Source of the DNA: Nitrososphaerota archaeon
GTDB taxonomy: Archaea; Thermoproteota; Nitrososphaeria; Nitrososphaerales; UBA183
Direction: 5' to 3'
Length of the DNA stretch: 60,657 nt
NCBI GenBank assembly: GCA_027886865.1
Contig: JAPCJR010000012.1
Span: forward strand, 1 to 60,657
The translations under genes and the position numbers were made by a program. This document shows, one piece after another, positions 24,810 through 33,945 of this stretch. Under the pieces are notes generated by a model. That model saw nothing but the letters and a program-made list of their open reading frames with translations. It searched no databases and was not told where the DNA came from. Positions within the stretch are counted from its first letter, which is position 1, and every line of letters starts with the position of its first letter.

Positions 24810-26020
24810 GTTCTCGAACCCAGAGCTGGAGCTATTATGCATTCTGATGGAATTGCCCGATTGGAGCTGCTGTTTTGATGGATGACGTCGCTTTTGTTGC
24901 TCTCGACTGTCCGGGCGGCCGCAGAACGAGTCCGTCTCCGGATATAGTAGATTGCAAGGAGACCCGCCACTCCTGCCGCCAGCGCGGGCACAGCGAGGAG
25001 GAGGTAGGCTGAATCATCGAGGGAGGTCGATGCGGACCCAGGCGACAGGACGATCAAGCTCGTCACGTCATTCTCGGTGATGTAGAGCCTGCCGGTGAGG
25101 TTGTCGTACGCCATGCTCGTTATTCCGGTGAAGGTGATTCCGTTCGAACCACCGGTTGAATTGAACAAGACCTGTCCCGTGGCTCCGTCAATCTCATAGA
25201 GACGATTGAGGCCTACGTCGCTGACGTACACATCAGGGGGGGCAACGGCGATGATGTTTGGTGCCCCGCCAAGATGAATCGAGTAGATGAGCTGCAGCGT
25301 CAGGTCATCGATTGCCACAAAATTGTCTCCTGCCCCGGAGTTCTCCGAGCTGATGAACAGGAGATGGGATGAAGGGTCCACGGTGAAGCGTGACGGCGGC
25401 ACAGCGACGGGAAAGGTTCTGGAGACGCTGAGGGAGGTCGTGTTCACGACAATGACCTCCCCGGATTGTGAGTTGTTGGTGAGATTGCCGACGAAGGCCT
25501 CCCGGGCTGCCGGGTCCACCGCGAGGGCCGAAGTGCTGCCCATCGCGAGGTGCGCGGCGACCGCGTTGTTGGAGCCATTGACTATCCAGAGCGTGTTCCC
25601 CCCCGTATCGGCTGCAAAGACCAGATTCTGCTCTTCGTCTACCGCCAGAGCGTAGGGAGTCCCGAGGCCTCCGACGGTAGCGGCCACGTTGTTGTTCGAG
25701 CCGTCAATAACTGAGAGAGAGCCACCCTGTCCCTGTGAAACGTAGACGCGGTCGGTCACCGAGTTTACCGCCACCGCGTAGGGAGATGGGGTCGGTATCT
25801 TTGCGACCGTCGCGAGGGTCTGTGGGTTGAGAGCCAGCGTGGTCCCGTTGAGATATAGCACCGCGTAGATTGTACCGGAGTTCGAATCCACAGCGACACC
25901 CCTGGGGACCGTGCCGAGATTCACGGAGGAAAGGGTAGGAGTCGCGCCTGCGGCTGCCAACGGCTGAAGTAGGGGCACGGACACGAGGAGGAAGGCTATC
26001 GCTAGCCAACTTAGCTTCAA
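24806..26020 (-). CDS. Secreted YVTN-type beta-propeller protein with C-terminal anchor
   Basis: The TTG at 26020 begins a signal peptide (KLSWLAIAFLLVSVPLLQ) about 28-30 bp after a TATA-like CCTAAATAG, so a long upstream frame to 26395 is rejected. The 404-residue protein has about six propeller blades (YAVAVNSVTDRVYVS, YALAVDEEQNLVFAAD, SMAYDNLTGRLYIT), a helix at about 335-355 followed by YYIRRRTR, and a 40-residue cytoplasmic tail. It differs from the propeller at 5366-6598 in sequence but has the same layout and the same ATGA-coupled partner gene downstream. Confidence 0.82.
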   Translation of the reverse strand: MKLSWLAIAFLLVSVPLLQPLAAAGATPTLSSVNLGTVPRGVAVDSNSGTIYAVLYLNGTTLALNPQTLATVAKIPTPSPYAVAVNSVTDRVYVSQGQGGSLSVIDGSNNNVAATVGGLGTPYALAVDEEQNLVFAADTGGNTLWIVNGSNNAVAAHLAMGSTSALAVDPAAREAFVGNLTNNSQSGEVIVVNTTSLSVSRTFPVAVPPSRFTVDPSSHLLFISSENSGAGDNFVAIDDLTLQLIYSIHLGGAPNIIAVAPPDVYVSDVGLNRLYEIDGATGQVLFNSTGGSNGITFTGITSMAYDNLTGRLYITENDVTSLIVLSPGSASTSLDDSAYLLLAVPALAAGVAGLLAIYYIRRRTRSAAARTVESNKSDVIHQNSSSNRAIPSECIIAPALGSRT

Positions 26021-26129
26021 TGTTGACGATGCTCCGGTGGCGGCGCTATTTAGGATGAGCCGCCACAGAGTTGTGGATTTCAGATAAGGCTTTAACGGCT
26101 CGGCGGCTCCATCGCAACAAGAACGTCTA

Positions 26130-26951
26130 ATGGGCCCGCGGACCAAGGAGATCGCATTGGTTCTTTGCCTGCTCGTCCTAGCCGGCGCCATGGCGGTCGC
26201 CAGCGAACACCTTGTGCCGCCCGTCTTCGGCGTCAGGGTCGAGGAGGTCGTTACTTCAGGCATCGGGACGGGCCCCTCTTCCGGTTTCACCTCCACCCCG
26301 GGCATGCTCATCGTGATGTTGTCTTTCAGTTCCGCCTCCAGTGGGCAGTTCACGACCCCCCACGCCGTGAACGCCAGCATCTCAGTGGTCCCCACCGATG
26401 TCGCCCCGCTCTTCCCGCAGACCTACCATCCGAGCTCTGACGGTGGGCTGTACTTGTCTCTGGCACCCGACAATTACTCGGTATCCATCCTCGACCTGCC
26501 GATGAACGTCTCGGTCCCTCTGCAGGTACACCAGGGCGCGACCACCGAGCTGCGCCTGACGGTGACGAGCAACGATTACCGGGGGGTTTTCCTGAGCGTG
26601 CCCGCCGGCCAGACGGACGTGGTTCCAGCCTGGGCCCACGGCACGATGGAGCTCAATTCATACGTGGCGCTGCTCGGGTCCAATGCGGCCTTCCTCGACC
26701 TTTACTACAACCCAGGCTCGGGCTCCGTCTCCGGGGAGACGGGGCAGCGGGAGCTGCAGGCTCCGTTGCTGGTCACGGACTCCGAATTCCGGTCGAACGC
26801 TACGGTCCCGGACCAGTGGGTTTCATTCCAGCCTGAGGTTCCAATCTCGCTATCGGGACTTGGGTCGTTCCAGCTTTCGGTATACGGCGCCTACGCCAAC
26901 GTCACCACGTATGCGGGAGTATCCAGTGGAGGCATATCGCTTGGAGACTGA
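26130..26951 (+). CDS. Exported beta-rich protein, first gene of MoxR operon
   Basis: The 273-residue product has a signal peptide or N-terminal helix (about 7-25), then a long extracellular part of beta strands with many NxS/NxT sites (VNASISV, DNYSVSI, MNVSVPL) and no Cys. It has no C-terminal anchor. No family is recognised. It is the first of six overlapping plus-strand genes that include MoxR and DUF58, a setting in which surface proteins and their assembly partners are usual. Confidence 0.68.
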   Translation: MGPRTKEIALVLCLLVLAGAMAVASEHLVPPVFGVRVEEVVTSGIGTGPSSGFTSTPGMLIVMLSFSSASSGQFTTPHAVNASISVVPTDVAPLFPQTYHPSSDGGLYLSLAPDNYSVSILDLPMNVSVPLQVHQGATTELRLTVTSNDYRGVFLSVPAGQTDVVPAWAHGTMELNSYVALLGSNAAFLDLYYNPGSGSVSGETGQRELQAPLLVTDSEFRSNATVPDQWVSFQPEVPISLSGLGSFQLSVYGAYANVTTYAGVSSGGISLGD

Positions 26952-27279
26952 CCTGCTCGCCCTGCTGGATGTGGCCGTCTATGCCACGGCGGTCGCCGGC
27001 GTGGTGGTCCTGCTGCGGAGACGTCGGCCAACCGGCGATCCAAGCTTCCGGGCCCTGGGGGAGGTGCTCAGGGCCAGGTTCCCGGACCTCCCGCCCGGTT
27101 TCACCTTGAGAGAGGGTCTGGCGAAGGCGCGGGAGGCAGCGCCGGGCCTCGACTGGGACGGGATAGACAAAGCGCTGATCACCTACGAGGGATACAGGTA
27201 CGGCGGGCTGCCGGAGTCGGGCGCGGCGCCGCCCGTCCTTTCGAACCTCATCTATGCGCTCCGGAGGTCGCAGCGTTGA
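26911..27279 (+). CDS. Short membrane protein with DUF4129-like cytoplasmic domain
   Basis: Starting at ATG 26911 (or GTG 26926) inside the end of the preceding gene, the frame encodes about 122 residues: one helix (DVAVYATAVAGVVVLL), then RRRRP and a soluble domain with GEVLRARFPDLPPGFTLREG and the helix pair ending NLIYALRRS. The position between a secreted protein and moxR, and the helix-plus-small-domain layout, fit the DUF4129-like genes seen in MoxR operons. The match is by context more than by motif. Confidence 0.65.
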   Translation: MREYPVEAYRLETDLLALLDVAVYATAVAGVVVLLRRRRPTGDPSFRALGEVLRARFPDLPPGFTLREGLAKAREAAPGLDWDGIDKALITYEGYRYGGLPESGAAPPVLSNLIYALRRSQR

Positions 27280-28211
27280 AGCATAACATCAGGGACGCGG
27301 TGGTGAGCGAAGTCGCCAAGGTGCTTGTGAGCAGGGAGAAGGAGACGGAGCTGCTCCTGGTGACGTTCCTGGCCGAGGGCCACGCCCTCCTCGAGGGGGT
27401 CCCCGGGGTCTCGAAGACCATGCTCGCCAAGTCTTTCGCGAGGTCCCTCGGGCTGGAGTTCAGGCGCGTCCAGTTCACGCCCGACATGCTCCCGCTGGAC
27501 ATCGTGGGAGGGCTGGTCTTCAACATGAAGGACAAGGAACTCGAGTTCCGGAAGGGTCCGGTCTTCACAAACATCCTGCTGGCAGATGAGATAAACCGCG
27601 CCCCGCCCAAGGTCCAGAGCGCCCTGCTCGAGTCCATGCAGGAGGGGCAGGTGACGGTGGAAGGCCGGACCGAGCGGCTCCCGGCCCCGCACATGGTGGT
27701 TGCCACTCAGAACCCGGTCGAGTTCAGGGGAGTCTACCCGCTACCCGAGGGGCAGCTGGACAGGTTCATGGTCAGGATAGTGATGGGGTACCTGCCCCTG
27801 AAGACCGAGCTGGACATCGTCAAGCGGAACATCTCGGGGATCGACGGGGATGCTGTGGAGCAGGCGGCCACCAAGAAGGAGATCCAGGAGGCGTTCCAGG
27901 GAGTGCGGTCCGTGAAGGTGGCAGACGACATCCTTGATTACGTCTCGAGGCTCGCGGCGGAGACGCGGACGGACCCCAGGATCGGGCTGGGGGCGAGCCC
28001 GCGGGCGGTGATACAGCTCGCAAAGTGCGCGCGGGCGAGGGCCTACGTCTCCGGCAGGGACTACGTCATCCCCGACGACGTCAAGGAGCTGGTACCCTAC
28101 GTGTACCCGCACCGGCTCAGGCTGAGCCAGTCGTCCCTCCTGACCGGGGACCACCTCGACACAGTGAAGCTGGTCGAAGAGATAGTCGCGAAGGTGAGCC
28201 CGCCACGATAG
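27276..28211 (+). CDS. MoxR-family AAA+ ATPase
   Basis: A 311-residue ATPase starting TTG 27276, overlapping the previous stop. Walker A appears as GVPGVSKTML (about 39-48), with VQFTPDMLPLDIVGG after it, Walker B ILLADEINRAPPK (about 106-118), sensor 1 VVATQNPVE (about 145-153) and the C-terminal lid PRAVIQLAKCARARAY. Note SKT in place of the usual GKT in Walker A: the codon reads TCG; the same Ser is common in MoxR proteins. MoxR ATPases act as chaperones for metal or surface protein assembly, usually with a DUF58 partner as here. Confidence 0.9.
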   Translation: MKHNIRDAVVSEVAKVLVSREKETELLLVTFLAEGHALLEGVPGVSKTMLAKSFARSLGLEFRRVQFTPDMLPLDIVGGLVFNMKDKELEFRKGPVFTNILLADEINRAPPKVQSALLESMQEGQVTVEGRTERLPAPHMVVATQNPVEFRGVYPLPEGQLDRFMVRIVMGYLPLKTELDIVKRNISGIDGDAVEQAATKKEIQEAFQGVRSVKVADDILDYVSRLAAETRTDPRIGLGASPRAVIQLAKCARARAYVSGRDYVIPDDVKELVPYVYPHRLRLSQSSLLTGDHLDTVKLVEEIVAKVSPPR

Positions 28212-29317
28212 TGCTGACCGGGAGAGGGAAAGACTACCTCAAGGCGACTGCGTTCACCATCGTCATCGCTAGTCTCGCAGGACCTGCGATAGCCGGTGCG
28301 CTGGCGCTTACATTGGCGGTTATGGCCGCGATCTCCCTGCTGCTGCTCAGGTCCAGGGTACGAAACTCTGACATCACGGTGGAGCCACTCCGTCTTCGGA
28401 TGTTCAAACGCGAGACGCGGTCGGCGGTGCTCCGGATAGGTTCTCTGGGCTCCGACTTTGCGAGGGTCTCCTCGGTATCCCTAGCGAACCCGTTCGGGCT
28501 GGACGCTGAGGTCGGGAAGCTCGAGCGAGGTGCCGCGGAGCTCACTTTCAGGACAAACTTCTCCGGCTTGTTCCAGGGCATCAAGGCGGTGGTTACCGTG
28601 ACGGACGCCCTCGGCCTGTTCGCGCAGACGCAGGAGGTGGAGCTCCCTCTAGTCATAGAGTCGCTGCCAATCTCCCTCCTTCAGCCCGAGGCTCCCATGC
28701 TCATCGCGCAGATGGTCCAGGGCGAGGTTCCGACGGGCGGGAGGGGTTTCGGGCAGGAGATGTATTCCATCGAGCCGTACGAGGCCGGCTCCGATGCGAA
28801 GGACATGATGTGGAAGAGGATAGCCCGGTCCGGCGGCGACACCATGCAGGTACGGGTCAGGGAGGCGAGCGCCAGAGCGGTCATCGGCATCCTGCTGATG
28901 CTGCGGTCCAGGAACGACGAGGAGCGCGTCAGGCGAGTCGACCTGGCGTCGGAGGCGATCGCCCAGCTCGGGAAGAAGCTGGTCTCTCTCGGCGTGACGG
29001 TCGAGCTCGCGGGCTCCAGCTACAGGGAGACGGCGCCGGCGGGCGCCTCGAACACGACCGAGCTCGCACGAGTGATAGTAGGGAGCTGGTCGGTCAAGGC
29101 GGAGGACGGGGCGACCGACCGAGCCATGGCCCGGACGGACCTCATCGTCCTCGGCCCGGAGGAGCTCGAGGAGGGGTCTGTGACCAGGTTCCTAGGGCAG
29201 AAGGCAGCGCTGGTGATCTGGGATGGGAAGGAAAGACCCAGTTCGGGGGGGAGGACGTTCGTGTTCACGGGCGACGAGGACCTGACTCAGCTCGTGGAGG
29301 TGCTGCTCGAGGGATGA
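28211..29317 (+). CDS. DUF58 protein (MoxR partner)
   Basis: GTG 28211 overlaps the moxR stop by one base; 368 residues follow. Two N-terminal helices (about 10-50) are followed by an Ig-like region and the DUF58 core: YSIEPYEAGSDAKDMMWKRIARSGGD (split here: SIEPYEAG, DMMWKRIAR), then a von Willebrand A-like domain ending LTQLVEVLLEG. DUF58 proteins are anchored in the membrane and pair with MoxR; their precise biochemical task is not settled. Confidence 0.87.
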   Translation: MLTGRGKDYLKATAFTIVIASLAGPAIAGALALTLAVMAAISLLLLRSRVRNSDITVEPLRLRMFKRETRSAVLRIGSLGSDFARVSSVSLANPFGLDAEVGKLERGAAELTFRTNFSGLFQGIKAVVTVTDALGLFAQTQEVELPLVIESLPISLLQPEAPMLIAQMVQGEVPTGGRGFGQEMYSIEPYEAGSDAKDMMWKRIARSGGDTMQVRVREASARAVIGILLMLRSRNDEERVRRVDLASEAIAQLGKKLVSLGVTVELAGSSYRETAPAGASNTTELARVIVGSWSVKAEDGATDRAMARTDLIVLGPEELEEGSVTRFLGQKAALVIWDGKERPSSGGRTFVFTGDEDLTQLVEVLLEG

Positions 29318-30099
29318 CCGACCGGCTGCGGCTTGTTTCCTGGGGGATGCTGGTCGCCCCTCTGGCATTCTTCTACTTCTACTTCTTCGCGTGGACGATA
29401 AAGAGCGGAGCCGTCCCGCCGAGCAACCTGGTCGAGGTGGCTGTGCTCGCTAGCATGGTCGCTCGGCTCGCGGTCGTGATGTCGTCTGAGCGGCTGAGAC
29501 GCGCCAAGGCGTCGCTGATCATCGACATCTTCGCGCTCGAAGTGTTGGTTATCGCCGCGCTCATCGTCCTCTACGTGACCCTCGGCTCGCCCGTATACCT
29601 CTCTGTGCTGACCTCGATCGCGCTCGCGTGGCCCGCTGCGCTGCTGCTGGTCTTCCCCCCGTTCGCGCTGTACAGGTTCGCCGTCAGGATGCTGGAGGGT
29701 GCAAACCTTTCGACGGTCATACCCTCCGCCATAGGGCTCTTCGCCCTCCTTGTGATCCCCGCCGAGGTCGCGACGCTCGGCGCGCGCGTCCAGGGGCTCT
29801 CGGGAGTCTCGAGGCTCCTTCTCGCCGTCCTACTCGGGCAGGAGAGGTCTACCTACTTGCTGCCCGAGGTCACCTTCACAGGTTTCCTCCTTTACGTTGC
29901 CCTGACGTTCTATGTGGTCACCCGAAAGGAGACCGACACCAACAGGCTCGGGCCGCTCCTGGTGGCCGTGGCAGGGAGCGTGGTCGCGCTGGGCTGGTCC
30001 GTCCTGGGTTCGTTGCTGACCGACGACCTCTTCCTGCTCTTCGCGGTGCCTGGGCTGGCGATACTCGGGGCGATCTGGTGGACGACCCGTGGACGCTAG
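29314..30099 (+). CDS. Multi-pass membrane protein of MoxR operon
   Basis: The ATG at 29314 overlaps the DUF58 stop (ATGA). The 261-residue product has about seven hydrophobic helices in paired groups and few polar loops; no conserved motif is recognised. Its position between DUF58 and an exported protein fits the membrane component often found in MoxR operons. Confidence 0.7.
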   Translation: MTDRLRLVSWGMLVAPLAFFYFYFFAWTIKSGAVPPSNLVEVAVLASMVARLAVVMSSERLRRAKASLIIDIFALEVLVIAALIVLYVTLGSPVYLSVLTSIALAWPAALLLVFPPFALYRFAVRMLEGANLSTVIPSAIGLFALLVIPAEVATLGARVQGLSGVSRLLLAVLLGQERSTYLLPEVTFTGFLLYVALTFYVVTRKETDTNRLGPLLVAVAGSVVALGWSVLGSLLTDDLFLLFAVPGLAILGAIWWTTRGR

Positions 30100-31687
30100 G
30101 AAGCTTGTCGTGGTCGCGCTGTTGGCGGCCTCGATGCTCATCCAGCCCGTGCAAGGCCACGGAATCATAGTAGGCACGCCCTTAGCCGTAGGGCTCGGTT
30201 TCAGCCAGGGCACCGTGGCGCCCGTGAGCTCCGGCGTCCCCGTCTATACTGTTGGAGACCAGCTCTGGTTCAAGGCATACGAGACGGGTCTCGTGAACGT
30301 GACGCTTACACAACCCCAGTCAGGCGCAGTGGTTTCGTTCTTCGCCAACGTACCGGGCAACACAACGGAGCCTTTGTTCACCTTCTCAAACACCGACCCC
30401 GCCGGCCTGTGGGCTCTGGCGGCCTCAAACTCCACCCAGGGGGTAAGGGTACAGTTCTACCTTGTGAGCGGCGGAGCGCCGGCGACGCTCTCAGGATACG
30501 GCGTCGACCCGGACGGAGACCTTGCGTTGAACTACACGCTCGACTCGGCGTCAGCCTACGATGTGAGTGCGTGTACTGTCGGGAGCCAGTCGACCTCTAC
30601 CGTGTACGCCCCCATACCGACCGCGCTGGGCGGCGGCACTCTCCTCCTTTCACTGAACGGGACCTCTGTCTCGGTCATACCTCAGGGAGGTGCCAGTCCC
30701 TTCACATTCTGGCTCGGGCTATCACAGGACTACGCCTACCAGCTCAACGACACGCTGACGGTGGTCTCGAGGAGCATGGAGGTGGCACGGACCGAGCCCG
30801 TGCAGGCCTCGGGCAGCCTGACCAAGGCGTTCAGCACCGCGCTGCTAGACGAACTGCCGATGCGGACGGGCCAGTTCACACTCACCGCGGACTTCGAGGG
30901 CGCCCAGGGCGTCTCGGTCTACGACACTTCTGTGTTGGTCACCGGGACCGGGCAGTGGGTCTGGCTGCAGGGTTGCTCGAACCCCGCCAATCCTCTCTCC
31001 ACGACCGTCACGGTTAACGCGTCGCTCCAGACCGGGCCCTCCCTCTGGCCGCGATACGTGTACGTGCTCTATCAGCAGCTCGGAATCGGGCTGTTCTCAG
31101 TGGTGCCGGTGACAGTCCAGCCCGCCGCTGTCATGATAGAAGCGGCACAATGGAGCGAGCCGCTGACGGACTCGCAGGTCCAAGTTTCAGGAGCATCGGC
31201 CTACTCGGTGGGCAACGGGACGCTGTACATGCTCGGGACTCATTATCCACTCCAGGTATCCGTAGCCACGCCCCAGACGGCCCCTCAGGAGGTCGAGGTG
31301 GCGCAGCCCTACTCCGTCACACAGATTCAGGTCCCGGCAAACCAGGTCGTCGTCAAGACGCTCTCGGATGGCGCGTCGGTCTCGGGCGCTGTGGTGACCC
31401 TTGAGGACTCGAACGGGACTGTCGCGGTCGGGACCAGCGTGGACGGGGAGGCCGTGTTCTACGTCCCTCCCGGCAACTTCACCGTATCCGGGACCTATCT
31501 CGGCGGCGCAGAAACCACCGCCCTGACCACGGACGGAGCGTCGGGAGCCGGACAGTCCCTTCAGGTAACTCTACAATTCTCGGGCGGGAGCGGCGGAACC
31601 CTGACCTACATTCTCCTCGCCGCGCTGGGCATCGGAATAATCCTCAGCGGGGCGGTCTGGGTGACCGTCTACCGCCGTCGTGCATGA
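30089..31687 (+). CDS. Large exported protein with C-terminal membrane anchor
   Basis: GTG 30089 overlaps the preceding gene by 11 bases. The 532-residue protein has a signal peptide (KLVVVALLAASMLIQPVQG), a long beta-rich extracytoplasmic part with several Ig-like or carboxypeptidase-regulatory-like stretches (for example GASVSGAVVTLEDSNGTVAV, near residue 430), and a C-terminal helix TYILLAALGIGIILSGAVWV with YRRRA. It closes the MoxR operon, and may be a client or product of the system. The stop is followed by a terminator hairpin. Confidence 0.72.
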   Translation: MDARKLVVVALLAASMLIQPVQGHGIIVGTPLAVGLGFSQGTVAPVSSGVPVYTVGDQLWFKAYETGLVNVTLTQPQSGAVVSFFANVPGNTTEPLFTFSNTDPAGLWALAASNSTQGVRVQFYLVSGGAPATLSGYGVDPDGDLALNYTLDSASAYDVSACTVGSQSTSTVYAPIPTALGGGTLLLSLNGTSVSVIPQGGASPFTFWLGLSQDYAYQLNDTLTVVSRSMEVARTEPVQASGSLTKAFSTALLDELPMRTGQFTLTADFEGAQGVSVYDTSVLVTGTGQWVWLQGCSNPANPLSTTVTVNASLQTGPSLWPRYVYVLYQQLGIGLFSVVPVTVQPAAVMIEAAQWSEPLTDSQVQVSGASAYSVGNGTLYMLGTHYPLQVSVATPQTAPQEVEVAQPYSVTQIQVPANQVVVKTLSDGASVSGAVVTLEDSNGTVAVGTSVDGEAVFYVPPGNFTVSGTYLGGAETTALTTDGASGAGQSLQVTLQFSGGSGGTLTYILLAALGIGIILSGAVWVTVYRRRA

Positions 31688-31722
31688 AGACGTCGTTCGC
31701 ATTCTAGAAAAAGAAAGTCGGG

Positions 31723-31741
31723 GCACCCTTTGCGAGGGTGC
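31723..31741. terminator. Bidirectional hairpin between convergent genes
   Basis: GCACCCT (31723-31729) and AGGGTGC (31735-31741) form a perfect 7-bp stem with a five-base loop between the end of the MoxR operon and the stop of the minus-strand SIMPL gene. It is placed to end both transcripts. On the plus side an A-rich run precedes it, which reads as T-rich for the opposite direction. Confidence 0.55.
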
Positions 31742-32572
31742 TTAGCTTATCGCGTAGACGGCCTGGACGGATGCGGTCACAGTTAGAGACTGTGGGGCAA
31801 CCACGGGCGTCTGGGTCGATGCCTCTGCGCCGGGTGTGTCGTAGAGGATTGGAGAGGGTGTGTATGCTGGGCTCGTCGTTACGGAGAGGACTCCGGTGAC
31901 GGTCACGCCGAGCGCTGAGGCGATCGCCTTTGCCTGACCGGAGGCGTCTTGGACCGCTAGCTGGAGCGCCTGCTGATTGGCCTGCTGCATGGCGCTGTTG
32001 GATGCGGTGAACTGGACTCCGTAGACTTCGTTGGCGCCCTGTGCTACCGCCGCGTCTATGGCAGCGCCTACCTTGGCGCCGATCTGTGCGATCCCCTGTG
32101 AGGATACGGATATGGTGACCTGTATCTCGTTGTCAACTTCGTACTTGGCGAAATTGGCAGAGCTGTTGGTCGGGCCATTGGACTGGACCGGGTAGAGGTA
32201 CTGCTGGTAGACGTTGTAGGAGATGGTCTGGATGCTGCTGCTGTTGATCCCGATGTTCCCGAGAGCGGAGATGATGTTGGTCATGATGTTCGCGTTTTGC
32301 TGCGCGGCGCTCTGAGCCGACTGGGCCTCCGTGTTCACCCCTATGGTGAGGATGGCCATGTCAGGCTTGATGTTGACCCGTCCGTTGCCGGTCACCGTGA
32401 TGGTGCTGTTGGTCAGAGGGTTTACGCTCCCGCCGGCCTTGTTGATGCCCACGCTGCTGAGCGACCCGTTGGCCGCCAGCGCATAGGCCTGCATCGATAG
32501 TAAGGCGAGCGCCACGACGGCGCCAACCGCGATGAGCTTCTGCTTCCTTGTGCTTCTTTCGGCTGTTTGCAT
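31742..32572 (-). CDS. SIMPL-domain (DUF541) exported protein
   Basis: A 276-residue protein with an N-terminal helix (about 12-33) and the SIMPL core: ITVTGNGRVNIKPDMAILTIGV (here split: TVTGNGRV, KPDMAILTIGV), a long helix AQSAAQQNANIMTNIISALGN, SISYNVYQQY-like strands and a C-terminal region with VTGVLSVTTSP. The family (YggE-type) forms ring oligomers on the outer face of the membrane; its role is unclear and is linked in bacteria to oxidative stress. Confidence 0.88.
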   Translation of the reverse strand: MQTAERSTRKQKLIAVGAVVALALLSMQAYALAANGSLSSVGINKAGGSVNPLTNSTITVTGNGRVNIKPDMAILTIGVNTEAQSAQSAAQQNANIMTNIISALGNIGINSSSIQTISYNVYQQYLYPVQSNGPTNSSANFAKYEVDNEIQVTISVSSQGIAQIGAKVGAAIDAAVAQGANEVYGVQFTASNSAMQQANQQALQLAVQDASGQAKAIASALGVTVTGVLSVTTSPAYTPSPILYDTPGAEASTQTPVVAPQSLTVTASVQAVYAIS

Positions 32573-32721
32573 TTTTCGTCGGGCTCATCTTACCCGGCAC
32601 GGGGGATAATGCTGAGCTTGCGAACGCGCGTTCTAATCGTTAGTTCGGACAAAAGTATTAATGATGAAGGCAAAGAATTCGCCAAACAGGCTTATTACAG
32701 ACGGCGGGCGCAAAGGACGAC

Positions 32722-33783
32722 GTGAACAAGACGCGCGTACCCACGAAGCTCCCTATCAAGTTGAACAGGAAGTCGCCCGATGCCACTCTCCAGCCCTTCA
32801 CAGAGTACTTTCAGGGATTCCACCGCGTGGAGGCGGTCAGGTCGGTCTTCGGGGACCAGACGGAGGAGGTCCTCGGGAAACTGCGGGTCGGCTTCATCCC
32901 CAATAGAGGCATGTACATGGGGATAAGGGACGGAGACGGCAACATAGCCGTGGGCACGTACCACCTCAAGAACAGCCCCACCCGCACCCTCTACCTCGAC
33001 ATCGTCCACGAACTGTTCCACATCAATCAGAGGATGGTGAACGGGGAGTGGTTTCACAACGAGTTCATGAAGTTCATGCAGGACAGGACTCTTTACTACG
33101 CGAGCCCCATAGAGATTCCGGCATACGAGCACACGGTGAGGGAGGCCGAGCGGATAGGGATGTCTCCCGAGGAAATCGTTGAGTACCTGAAGATAGGGGA
33201 GGCGCCTCCCAATGTCTGGCGGAACTTCCTGAAGGAGATGAAGCTCAAGAAGAAGGGTTCGGAGACCGCGAAGCGGGTTACCAGGTTCCCCGTCAAGATA
33301 AAGCGCGACGCAAAGTCGAAGCTCTACCCATTCTCCGAATATTTCTCCGGCTTCGGTAAGGTCGAGGCGGTGAAGGAATTGTTCGGAGACGCGACCCAGG
33401 AGGTGCTGGGCAGCCTCAAGGTCGAGTTCATAGACAGCCCCTTCCCGACCATCTACCCGCACGAGGACGACGGGCACCTCATCGTCGCGAGCGATTACTT
33501 CAGGAAAGGTACCGTGAGCTCCCTGTATCTCGACACGCTGCTGTGCCTGAACCTGCTAAAGGCGTTCTCTGAGCGCGATATTCCTACTAGCTTCGAGGAC
33601 ACGTTCGGCAAGGACCCCGGGGTCTTCCAGGCTTATGCGGCCATGGTGAAAGAAGGACGGAGGCTGGGTCTCACCGACGGCGAGATGATGGGTCACCTGC
33701 AGCTGCCGAGGTTCCTGATGTCAGCCAAAGATTACCGCAAGTTCCTGAAGGGACTGCATCTGGACGCCCGCACGGCCGACTAG
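32722..33783 (+). CDS. Duplicated zincin-like protein with one intact and one degenerate metal site
   Basis: The 353-residue protein (GTG 32722) is two tandem copies of one unit. Unit 1 (about 7-180) has LPFTEYFQGF-like start, EAVRSVFGDQTEEVLGKL, and the metal motif LDIVHELFH (His96, Glu97, His100) with candidate third ligand Glu131 in PIEIPAYE. Unit 2 (about 186-350) repeats it (EAVKELFGDATQEVLGSL) but the metal motif reads LDTLLCLNLLK, so the ligands are gone. No signal peptide. The family is unknown to me; a cytoplasmic metallopeptidase-like fold with a regulatory second unit is an inference. Confidence 0.72.
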   Translation: MNKTRVPTKLPIKLNRKSPDATLQPFTEYFQGFHRVEAVRSVFGDQTEEVLGKLRVGFIPNRGMYMGIRDGDGNIAVGTYHLKNSPTRTLYLDIVHELFHINQRMVNGEWFHNEFMKFMQDRTLYYASPIEIPAYEHTVREAERIGMSPEEIVEYLKIGEAPPNVWRNFLKEMKLKKKGSETAKRVTRFPVKIKRDAKSKLYPFSEYFSGFGKVEAVKELFGDATQEVLGSLKVEFIDSPFPTIYPHEDDGHLIVASDYFRKGTVSSLYLDTLLCLNLLKAFSERDIPTSFEDTFGKDPGVFQAYAAMVKEGRRLGLTDGEMMGHLQLPRFLMSAKDYRKFLKGLHLDARTAD

Positions 33784-33945
33784 GCCGAAGCCGCTTTGCC
33801 AGGGGAGCAGGCCTCCTCGTCCATGGTGGCCAGTAGAAGCCGGGGAACTGGACGAATCCAGGGGCGTATTGCCGCCGGAATTAGCAACTGAGGGTCAAAC
33901 GCGCACCGCTCGTCTTATAACCACTGCACCCGCAATCCGCAACCG

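Noticed and set aside
24806..26395. 529-codon frame including sequence upstream of the propeller signal peptide
   Set aside because: The first 125 codons show no domain and run antisense to the start of the exported gene at 26130; a signal peptide and TATA box support TTG 26020.
27248..27706. Minus-strand frames inside moxR
   Set aside because: Two long antisense frames overlap the clear Walker motifs; no domain.
32695..33477. 260-codon minus-strand frame opposite the duplicated zincin
   Set aside because: Antisense shadow; no start context, and the plus frame shows an internal repeat with conserved motifs.
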